A program made the position numbers and the translations under genes. From assembly GCF_964656455.1 (NCBI RefSeq), contig NC_135714.1:165308243-165372242 (forward strand): a stretch of 64,000 nucleotides of DNA, in the 5' to 3' direction. The number at the start of each line of letters is the position of its first letter. The first letter of the stretch is position 1. Below the pieces are notes generated by a model, which was not told the origin of the DNA, searched no databases, and saw only the letters and a program-made list of their open reading frames with translations. Shown here in pieces: positions 1 to 7,536 of the stretch. Origin of the DNA: Halichoerus grypus. Its lineage: Eukaryota > Chordata > Mammalia > Carnivora > Phocidae.

Positions 1-796
1 GTAACTCGGAGTGAGAAGCAGGCCTGGAAGGAAGGCTGCTGTCGACTCACCTCTTGTTTGAGGAGATTAGCACTGCTGTACCCTGTGTGCCTGGATGCCT
101 AGTTCCCAGGCTACTAACACCAAGAATCAATCCTCTAGAGTGACTGCGCTTGAGTTAACATTGCCGTTCCTGAAGCAGGAGGAATTTGACCCTGCTCGTG
201 TACGAGAGACCGGGGAAAGGGTCCCAGACGTGAAATGGAGTGAGAAACAGGCCGGTGCGGAAGGCAGCTCTCAAGTCACCTCTGGTTGATGAGGCTAGTG
301 CCCTTGCCCCGGGGGTGCCTGCAGGCCTAAAGCCAACCACCTAACTCAAAGGAACAACTCTGTAGGGAATTCCTGCTTCGGCTAAAAGAGCCATGCCTCA
401 GGGTGGACGCATTTTGCTGTGTGCATGCGTGAGCGCACTGCAAGTGAGTCCAAAAGCATTTTCCTTGTGAGACCCAGGCCCCGGAAGAAGCCAGAACACG
501 ACTCCCCACTTGCTCCATGAAGCTAGGACTGCGGCCCCACTTTTGCATGGAAGTCTAACAGCTAGCTTTCTAACTCGGAGAAACAACACTGTAGAGAAAC
601 CGTGCTTTAGCTACCGTCGACCTCTCTGTGGGCGAAGCAGTTTAGGGTGTACTGTGGCTGAGAGCCTGGGGACGGTTTCCATTTCATCATATCGGGGGAG
701 AGACAGGCTGGCACATAAGGCAGATCTGAACTCACTACATGGTTATGGGGCTAGTTCCGTTGCCCCGTGGGTGTGTGCAGGCTTAAACACAGCCAC

Positions 797-1250
797 CTAA
801 CTCGAAGGAAAAACTCGGTAGAGAGCCTGTGCTGCAGGTAAAAGAGCTGCTCCTGAGGGTGCAAGCATTTTGTTGTGTGCGTGCGTGAGAGCACTGCAAG
901 GGAGTCCAAAGCTTTTTGCGAGTGAGACTCAGGCCCCAGCGAAAGGCAGAACACGACTCCCCATGTGTTTCATCACGCTAGCACGGCAGCCCCACTTTTG
1001 CATGGAAGTCTAATAGCTAGCGTTCTAAGTCGAAGAAACAACACTGTAGAGAAGCCGTGCTTTAGCTACCGTCGACCTCTGTGTGGGCGAAGCAGTTTAG
1101 GGTGTACTGTGGCTGAGAGCCCTGGGACGGTTTCAGTATCGTAATATCGGGGAGAGACAGGCCGGTACAGAAGGCAGCTCTCAAATCACATCATGGTTAT
1201 GGGGCTAGTACCATTGCCCAGGGTGTGTGTGCAGGCTTAAACACAGCCAC
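797..1250 (+). repeat. Representative B-A dimer (~455 bp)
   Basis: The two halves start at 797 (B) and 1025 (A). They align at their starts: the B half reads 'ctaactcgaaggaaaaactc' and the A half 'ctaagtcgaagaaacaacac', followed in both by a 'gtagaga' segment and a CTG/GTGCT-rich stretch. Equivalent points in successive dimers are about 455 bp apart: the A-specific 'agcagtttaggg' lies at 637, 1091, 2268 (after subtracting the 721-bp insertion), then 3468, 3921 and 4377. The A half carries a SalI-type GTCGAC site; the B half carries the 'cgtgcgtgagag' segment. Confidence 0.85.
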
Positions 1251-1465
1251 CTAACTCGAAGGAAAAACTCGGTTGAGAGCCTGTGCTGCAGGTAAAACAG
1301 CTGCTCCTGAGGGTGGCAGCATTTTGTTGTGTGCGTGCGTGAGAGCACTGCAAGGGAGTCCAGACCCATTTTCCGTGTGGGACTCAGGCCCCGGCAGAAG
1401 ACAGAACACGACTCCCCACTTGTTTCATGAAGCTAGCACCGCGGCCCCACTTTTGCATGGAAGTC

Positions 1466-1481
1466 TAATAGCAAGCGTTCT
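1466..1481 (+). repeat. L1 target-site duplication, copy next to the poly(A) side (unit 1)
   Basis: The 16-bp sequence taatagcaagcgttct immediately precedes the (ATT)n tail of the antisense L1 and is repeated exactly at 2187-2202. One base at each edge may be shared with the element, so the true duplication is 15-16 bp. The intact target would have read TTCT/AA on the nicked strand, a good fit to the L1 endonuclease preference TTTT/AA. Other monomers have 'agctagcg' where both copies here read 'agcaagcg'. Confidence 0.9.
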
Positions 1482-1505
1482 TTATTATTATTATTATTAA
1501 ATGTT

Positions 1506-1511
1506 TTTATT
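1506..1511 (-). promoter_or_regulatory. L1 polyadenylation signal AATAAA, minus strand (unit 1)
   Basis: The plus strand reads tttatt, i.e. AATAAA on the minus strand, about 25 bases before the end of the element's tail. This is the normal L1 3' processing signal. The same signal recurs in each of the other eleven L1 copies, at about 24-29 bases from the start of each copy's interval. Confidence 0.7.
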
Positions 1512-1636
1512 GTTATGTTAATCCCCATACATTACATCATTAGTTTTAGATATAGTGTTCCATGATTCATTGTTTGTGCATATCACCCAGTGCTCCATGC
1601 AGATCGTGCCCTGCTCAATACCCATCACCAGGCTAA

Positions 1637-1659
1637 CCCATCCTCCCACCCCCCTCCCC
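1637..1659 (-). other. G-quadruplex motif in the L1 3' UTR (unit 1)
   Basis: On the minus strand there are four G runs of 3-6 bases separated by loops of 1, 1 and 5 bases, fulfilling the G3+N1-7 rule. It lies on the L1 sense strand. Mammalian L1 3' UTRs are known for G-rich polypurine tracts. The same motif starts 155 bases into each L1 copy in this window. Confidence 0.7.
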
Positions 1660-1892
1660 TCTAGAACCCTCAGTTTGTTTTTCAGAGTCCATCGTCTCTC
1701 ATGGTTCTTTTCCCCCTCCGATTTTCCCCCCTTCATTCTTCCCCTCCTGCTACATTCTTCTTCTTCTTTTTTTCTTTCTTAACATATATTGCATTATTTG
1801 TTTCAGAGGTACAGATCTGAGATTCAACAGTCTTGCACAATTCACAGCGCTTACCAGAACACATACCCTCCCCAGTGTCCAACACCCAGTGA

Positions 1893-1917
1893 CCCCATCC
1901 CTCCCACCCCAGCCCCC
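1893..1917 (-). other. Second G-quadruplex motif in the L1 3' UTR (unit 1)
   Basis: On the minus strand there are five G runs (5, 4, 3, 3 and 4 bases) with loops of only 1-2 bases, a stronger motif than the one at 1637. It lies upstream in the L1 sense direction and is retained in all twelve L1 copies at the same internal offset (unit 11 is 3 bases shorter before it). Confidence 0.72.
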
Positions 1918-2096
1918 ACTCCAGCAACCCTCAGTTTGTTTCCTGAGATTAAGAATTCCTCATATCAGTGAGGTCATATGATACATGTCTTTCTCTGTTT
2001 GACTTATTTCGCTCAGCATGATACCCTCCAGTTCCATCCACGTCGTTGCAGATGGCAAGATCTCATTCCTTTTGATGGCTGCATAATATTCCATTG

Positions 2097-2114
2097 TATA
2101 TATATATATATATA
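2097..2114 (+). repeat. (TA)9 microsatellite within the L1 ORF2 remnant (unit 1)
   Basis: A pure TA run just upstream of 'cccct'. Its repeat number differs between units: 9, 11, 8, 7, 6, 6, 7 and 7 (the two copies of unit 7), then 7 in units 9-12. This run accounts for nearly all L1 length variation across the array. Confidence 0.85.
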
Positions 2115-2186
2115 CCCCCTCTTCTTTATCCATTCATCTGTTGGTGGACATCTTGGCTCTTTCCACAGTTTGGCTATTGTGGACAT

Positions 2187-2202
2187 TAATAGCAAGCGTT
2201 CT
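2187..2202 (+). repeat. L1 target-site duplication, copy at the 5'-truncated side (unit 1)
   Basis: Exact second copy of the 16-bp sequence at 1466-1481. Monomer sequence resumes directly after it with 'aactcgg'. The pair brackets the L1 and shows that the insertion was a normal retrotransposition into a monomer, not a recombination product. Confidence 0.9.
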
Positions 2203-2566
2203 AACTCGGAGAAACAACACTGAAGAGAAACCGTGCTTTAGCTACCGACGACCTCTGTGTGGGAGGAAGCAGTTTAGGGTGTACGGTGGGTGAGAGCCTG
2301 GGGACGGGTTCCGTTTCCTAAAATCGAGGGAGAGACAGCCCGGAGAGAAGGCAGCTCTCAACTCACACCATGGTTATGGGGCTAGTACCGTTGCCCCGGG
2401 TGTGTGTGCAGGCTTCATGAAAACCGCCTAACTCGAAGGAAAAACTCGCTGGAGAATCCATGCTTCAGCTAAAAGAGCCGCTCTTGAAGGTGGAAGCATT
2501 ATGTTGTGTGCGTGCATGAGAGCCCTGCAAGGGAGTCCAAAGCTTTTTGTGAGTGAGCCTCAGGCC

Positions 2567-2580
2567 CCAGCAGAAGGCAG
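2567..2580 (+). promoter_or_regulatory. CTCF-core-like site (weak candidate, unit 1)
   Basis: CCAGCAGAAGGCAG matches 12 of 13 positions of a degenerate CTCF core, CCASYAGRKGGCR. Related but poorer versions ('ccagcgaaaggcag') occur in the other B monomers, so sites recur about every 455 bp. The match is by eye, without a scoring matrix. Confidence 0.2.
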
Positions 2581-2883
2581 AACACGACTCCCCATGTGTT
2601 TCATCACGCTAGCACGGCAGCCCCACTTTTGCATGGAAGTCTAACAGCTAGTGTTCTAACTCGAAGAAACAACACTGTAGAGAAACCCTGCTTTAGCTAC
2701 CGTCGACCTCTAGATGGAGGAAGTATTACACGGAGTACCGTGGCTGAGAGCCTGGGGAACGGGTTCCATACGTGAAACCAAGGGAGAAATAGGTCCGGGC
2801 AGAAGGCACCTCTGGACTCAGCTCTTGCTACCTGAAGCTAACACTACTGCTCCACGTGTGCTTGGAATGCTATGTGCTCGACA

Positions 2884-2942
2884 CTGACTGGGAAGAAACA
2901 AGCCTGTCAAGAATCCCAGGTGCAGCTCATTCGCCTACCAGA
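2884..2942 (+). repeat. Truncated 59-bp monomer (fixed internal deletion junction)
   Basis: A monomer starts near 2884 in a form similar to the one at 4994. It stops after 'gcagctcattcgccta', and the next monomer's 'ctactaacacc' start follows directly. At 4994 the same point continues into a full-length monomer. The junction is the same in all complete long units, so it predates array amplification. It explains why the HOR is 20 monomers plus 59 bp instead of a whole number of monomers. Confidence 0.75.
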
Positions 2943-5448
2943 CTACTAACACCAAGAATCAATGCTGTAGCTTTACTGCGCTTTAGCTAACATTGCAGTT
3001 CCTGAAGCCGCAGGAGTTGTATAGTGTTCGTGTATGAGAGACCGGGGAAAGGGTCCCATACGTGAAATGGAGTGAGAAACAGGCCGGTGCGGAAGGCAGC
3101 TCTCAACTCACCTCTTGTTTATGCGGCCAGTACCCTTGCCCCGTGTGTTCCTGCAGGCCATAAGCCAACCGCCTAACTCAAAGGAACAACTCTGTAGAGA
3201 ATTCCTGCTTCGGCTAAAAGAGCCATGCCTCAGGGTGGACGCATTGTGTGGTGTGCATGCGTGAGTGCACAGCAAGTGAGTACAAAAGCATTTTCCTTGT
3301 GAGACCCAGGCCCCAGAAGAAGCCAGAACACGACTCCCCACTTGCTCCATGAATCTAATACTGCGGCCCCACTTTTGCATGGAAGTCTGATAGTTAGCTT
3401 TCTAAGTCGAAGAAACAACACTGTAGAGAAACCGTGCTTTAGCTACCGTCGACCTCTCTGAGGGCGAAGCAGTTTAGGGTGTACCGAGGTTGGGAGCCCT
3501 GGGACGGTTTCAATATCATAATATCGGTGGAGGGACAGGCCGGCACAGAAGGCAGCTCTCAACTCACATCATGGTTATGGGGCTACTACCGTTGCCCAGG
3601 GTGTGTGTGCAGGCTTAAACACAGCCACCTAACTCGAAGGAAAAACTCGGTAGAGAGCCTGTGCTGCAGGTAAAACAGCTGCTCCTGAGGGTGCAAGCAT
3701 TTTGTTGTGTGCGTGCGTGAGAGCACTGCAAGGGAGTCCAAAGCTTTCTGCGAGTGAGACTCAGGCCCCAGCGAAAGGCAGAACACCACTCCCCATGTGT
3801 TTCATCACGCTAGCACGGCAGCGCCACTTTTCAGGGAAGTCTAATAGCTAGCGTTCTAAGTCGAAGAAACAACACTGTAGAGAAGTCGTGCTTTAGCTAC
3901 CGTCGACCTCTGTGTGGGCGAAGCAGTTTAGGGTGTACTGTGGCTGGCAGCCTGGGGACGGTTTCCATTTCGGAATATAGGGGGAGAGACAGTCCGGTAC
4001 AGAAGGCAGCTCTCAACTCACTACATGCTTAAGGGGCTAGTTCCGTTGCCCCGTGGGTGTGTGCAGGCTTAAAGACAGCCACTTAACTCGAAGGAAAAAC
4101 TCGGTAGGGAATCCGAGCTGCAGGTAAAACAGCTGCTCCTAAGGGTGGAAGCCTTTTGTTGTGTGCGTGCGTGAGAGCACTGCAAGGGAGTCCAAAGCAT
4201 TTTGCGAGTGAGACTCAGGCCCCAGCGAAAGGCAGAACACGACTCCCCATGAGTTTTACCAAGCTAGCACGGCAGCCCCACATTTGCATGGAAGTCTAAG
4301 AGCTAGCGTTCTAACTCGAAGAAACGACACAGTAGAGAAACCGTGCTTTAGCTACCGTCGACCTCTCTGTGGGCGAAGCAGTTTAGGGTGTACTGTGGCT
4401 GAGAGCCTGGGGACATTTTCCATTTTGTAAAATCGGGGGAGAGACAGGCCGGTACAGAAGGCAGCTCTCAACTCACATCATGGTTATGGGGCTAGTACCG
4501 TTGCCCTGGGTGTGTGTGCAGGCTGAAAGACAGCCACCTAACTCAAAGGAAAAACACGGTAGAGAATCCGTGCTTCAGCTCAAACAGCCGCTCCTGAGGG
4601 TGGAAGCATTTGGTTGTGTGCGTGCGTGAGAGGACTGCAAGGGAGTCCAAAGTTTCTGCGAGTGAGACTCAGGCCCCAGCAAAAGGCAGAAGACGACTCC
4701 CCGTGTGTTTCATTTAGCTAGCACTGCGGCCCTACTTTTGCATGGAAATCTAATCGCTAGCGTTCTCCCTGGAAGAAACAACACGGTAGAGAAACCGTGC
4801 TTTAGCTACCATCCACCTCTCTGAGGGAGGAAGCACTTTCCAGGCTACCGTGGGTGAGAGCCTGAGGAACGGGTTCCTTACGTGAAACCGAGGGAGAAGG
4901 AGTCCGGGCCAGAAGGCTCCTCTCGACTCAGCTCTTGTTACCTGAAGCTAACACTTCGGCTCCATGTGTGCCTAGGAATGCTAAGGGCTCCACACTGATT
5001 TGGCAGAAAGAAGCCGCTCAAGAACCCCAGCTTCAGCTCGTTCGCCTCTCCACAGGGTGGCAGCATTTTCAAGTCTGCTTGAGTGCAAACCTGGGGAAGG
5101 AGTCCCAGCCGAATTCGGAGGGAGAAATAAGCATGGGCAGAAGACCCCTATGGACTCAACTCTTGTTTCGGGAAACTAGATCGGCTCTCCCGTGTGTGCG
5201 TGGAGTCCTCAGTGCCATCCACGCAACGCAAAGGAACAAAACTGTAGAGAACCCGTGCCTCAGCAAAGATCGCCCTTCCTGAGCGTGCACTTCATCTGTT
5301 GTGTGTTTTTGTGAAAGCATGAGAAATGGAACCTAAACGTAACTCGGAGTGAGAAGCAGGCCTGGAAGGAAGGCTGCTGTCGACTCACCTCTTGTTTGAG
5401 GAGATTAGCACTGCTGTACCCTGTGTGCATGGATGCCTAGTTCCCAGG
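2943..5448 (+). repeat. HOR sub-block 2: eleven monomers, no insertion
   Basis: Shown from unit 1 into the start of unit 2. The block starts with a monomer closely related to that at 111 and runs A/B alternately through 4765. It ends in the more diverged monomers at 4994 and 5223, before the next unit's opening monomer at 5449. Its length is about 2506 bp. The diverged pair contains the longest open frame in the array (about 115 codons, starting at TTG), which I do not regard as a gene. Confidence 0.72.
3968..3984 (+). promoter_or_regulatory. CENP-B-box-like 17-mer (weak candidate, unit 1)
   Basis: The segment tTTCGgaatAtaGGGGg matches 8 of the 9 essential positions of the CENP-B box pattern NTTCGNNNNANNCGGGN; the C of CGGG is G. 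It occurs at the same offset in the other full units (e.g. 9309-9325) and is lost from unit 8. About one such one-mismatch hit is expected per 4.6-kb unit by chance on two strands, so this is a candidate only. Confidence 0.2.
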
Positions 5449-6818
5449 CTACTAACACCAAGAATCAATCCTCTAGAGTGACTGCGCTTGAGTTAACATT
5501 GCCGTTCCTGACGCAGGAGGAATTTGACCCTGCTCGTGTACGAGAGACCGGGGAAAGGGTCCCAGACGTGAAATGGAGTGAGAAACAGGCCGGTGCGGAA
5601 GGCAGCTCTCAAGTCACCTCTGGTTGATGAGGCTAGTGCCCTTGCCCCGGGGGTGCCTGCAGGCCTAAAGCCAACCACCTAACTCAAAGGAACAACTCTG
5701 TAGGGAATTCCTGCTTCGGCTAAAAGAGCCATGCCTCAGGGTGGACGCATTTTGCTGTGTGCATGCGTGAGCGCACTGCAAGTGAGTCCAAAAGCATTTT
5801 CCTTGTGAGACCCAGGCCCCGGAAGAAGCCAGAACACGACTCCCCACTTGCTCCATGAAGCTAGGACTGCGGCCCCACTTTTGCATGGAAGTCTAACAGC
5901 TAGCTTTCTAACTCGGAGAAACAACACTGTAGAGAAACCGTGCTTTAGCTACCGTCGACCTCTCTGTGGGCGAAGCAGTTTAGGGTGTACTGTGGCTGAG
6001 AGCCTGGGGACGGTTTCCATTTCATCATATCGGGGGAGAGACAGGCTGGCACATAAGGCAGATCTGAACTCACTACATGGTTATGGGGCTAGTTCCGTTG
6101 CCCCGTGGTGTGTGCAGGCTTAAACACAGCCACCTAACTCGAAGGAAAAACTCGGTAGAGAGCCTGTGCTGCAGGTAAAAGAGCTGCTCCTGAGGGTGCA
6201 AGCATTTTGTTGTGTGCGTGCGTGAGAGCACTGCAAGGGAGTCCAAAGCTTTCTGCGAGTGAGACTCAGGCCCCAGCGAAAGGCAGAACACGAGTCCCCA
6301 TGTGTTTCATCACGCTAGCACGGCAGCCCCACTTTTGCATGGAAGTCTAATAGCTAGCGTTCTAACTCGAAGAAACAACACTGTAGAGAAGCCGTGCTTT
6401 AGCTACCGTCGACCTCTGTGTGGGCGAAGCAGTTTAGGGTGTACTGTGGCTGAGAGCCCTGGGACGGTTTCAGTATCGTAATATCGGGGAGAGACAGGCC
6501 GGTACAGAAGGCAGCTCTCAAATCACATCATGGTTATGGGGCTAGTACCATTGCCCAGGGTGTGTGTGCAGGCTTAAACACAGCCACCTAACTCGAAGGA
6601 AAAACTCGGTTGAGAGCCTGTGCTGCAGGTAAAACAGCTGCTCCTGAGGGTGGCAGCATTTTGTTGTGTGCGTGCGTGAGAGCACTGCAAGGGAGTCCAG
6701 ACCCATTTTCCGTGTGGGACTCAGGCCCCGGCAGAAGACAGAACACGACTCCCCACTTGTTTCATGAAGCTAGCACCGCGGCCCCACTTTTGCATGGAAG
6801 TCTAATAGCAAGCGTTCT

Positions 6819-7527
6819 TTATTATTATTATTATTAAATGTTTTTATTGTTATGTTAATCCCCATACATTACATCATTAGTTTTAGATATAGTGTTCCAT
6901 GATTCATTGTTTGTGCATATCACCCAGTGCTCCATGCAGATCGTGCCCTGCTCAATACCCATCACCAGGCTAACCCATCCTCCCACCCCCCTCCCCTCTA
7001 GAACCCTCAGTTTGTTTTTCAGAGTCCATCGTCTCTCATGGTTCTTTTCCCCCTCCGATTTTCCCCCCTTCATTCTTCCCCTCCTGCTACATTCTTCTTC
7101 TTCTTTTTTTCTTTCTTAACATATATTGCATTATTTGTTTCAGAGGTACAGATCTGAGATTCAACAGTCTTGCACAATTCACAGCGCTTACCAGAACACA
7201 TACCCTCCCCAGTGTCCAACACCCAGTGACCCCATCCCTCCCACCCCAGCCCCCACTCCAGCAACCCTCAGTTTGTTTCCTGAGATTAAGAATTCCTCAT
7301 ATCAGTGAGGTCATATGATACATGTCTTTCTCTGTTTGACTTATTTCACTCAGCATGATACCCTCCAGTTCCATCCACGTCGTTGCAGATGGCAAGATCT
7401 CATTCCTTTTGATGGCTGCATAATATTCCATTGTATATATATATATATATATATACCCCCTCTTCTTTATCCATTCATCTGTTGGTGGACATCTTGGCTC
7501 TTTCCACAGTTTGGCTATTGTGGACAT
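6819..7527 (-). mobile_element. 5'-truncated LINE-1, unit 2 copy (709 bp)
   Basis: Orthologous to the unit 1 element: same truncation point, orientation and target-site duplications (6803-6818 and 7528-7543). (TA)11 keeps the ORF2 tail in frame across the microsatellite. G-quadruplex motifs start at 6974 and about 7230. Confidence 0.93.
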
Positions 7528-7536
7528 TAATAGCAA
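7297..7536 (-). pseudogene. L1 ORF2 C-terminal remnant, in frame in unit 2
   Basis: This minus-strand frame encodes roughly the last 75 residues of L1 ORF2p: the segment around STIAKLWKE, the TA-encoded run of Y and I, then MEYYAAIKRNE, WMELEGIMLSE and the terminal YHMTSLI before a stop. Complete mammalian L1 ORF2p is about 1270-1280 residues with endonuclease and reverse-transcriptase domains; none of those domains remains. The first codons come from the target-site duplication and are not L1. The frame is open because (TA)11 differs from the (TA)8 of unit 3 by a multiple of three bases. It has no expected activity. Confidence 0.8.

Larger units (their letters stand above)
1482..2186 (-). 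mobile_element. 5'-truncated carnivore-type LINE-1 (unit 1, 705 bp)
   Basis: Read on the minus strand, the element begins in the ORF2 C-terminal region, passes the ORF2 stop, and runs through the G-rich 3' UTR to an AATAAA signal (plus-strand tttatt at 1506-1511) and an AAT-repeat tail. The ORF2 part shows MEYYAAIKRNE and WMELEGIMLSEISQ, separated by a few codons. This is the usual L1 ORF2 end with a carnivore-type 3' UTR, including the terminal segment around 'aactaatgatgtaatg'. It holds (TA)9, which shifts the ORF2 frame. It is flanked by the 16-bp target-site duplications. The element is dead: it lacks ORF1, the 5' UTR, and the endonuclease and reverse-transcriptase domains. Confidence 0.93.
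111..2942 (+). repeat. HOR sub-block 1: nine monomers plus a truncated tenth, L1-bearing
   Basis: Shown in unit 1. The block opens with a diverged monomer containing 'ctactaacaccaagaatcaa' and continues as alternating B and A monomers up to 2883. It ends with a monomer cut after 59 bp. Without the L1 and one target-site duplication it is about 2111 bp. The same opening monomer recurs at 2943, so the HOR appears to be made of two related blocks of unequal length. The equivalent segment is present in every complete unit except unit 8. Confidence 0.75.
1..5338 (+). repeat. HOR unit 1 (5338 bp), reference for internal layout
   Basis: Full-length unit. Monomer starts, anchored on the 'ctaactc' phase or its diverged equivalent, are at 111, 341, 570, 797, 1025, 1251, 2201, 2428, 2656, 2884 (truncated), 2943, 3174, 3402, 3629, 3856, 4083, 4311, 4538, 4765, 4994 and 5223. 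Spacing is 226-231 bp once the L1 is removed. The unit carries (TA)9 in its L1. It has a private A at about 3282 (gagtac, where other units have gagtcc), and it belongs to the subfamily with 'ccacgtgtgc' near 2852 and 'gcgtgagtgc' near 3260. Confidence 0.95.

Noticed and set aside
637..660. TTAGGG inside 'cagtttagggtgta', suggesting telomeric sequence
   Set aside because: Only a single hexamer occurs per A monomer, never in tandem. It is part of the monomer sequence.
510..800. Open frame of about 96 codons and overlapping minus-strand frames of 60-90 codons
   Set aside because: The frame starts at TTG, overlaps frames on both strands, and crosses monomer boundaries. One base lost in unit 2 changes its end without any compensating change. 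This is chance openness in GC-rich repeats.
1221..1240. GT-rich 'gggtgtgtgtgcagg' as a microsatellite or recombination motif
   Set aside because: The GT run is only about four repeats and is part of the monomer. It is noted only because the unit 8 deletion junction falls within it.
1682..1790. Polypyrimidine tract followed by 'tttcag' as a plus-strand splice acceptor
   Set aside because: It is the complement of the L1 3' UTR polypurine tract. No matching exon or donor is visible and there is no gene to splice.
4935..5282. Open frame of about 115 codons repeated in every unit
   Set aside because: It begins at TTG, not ATG, has no recognisable domain, and is conserved only to the same degree as the surrounding repeat DNA. 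Identity between units reflects array homogenisation, not selection.
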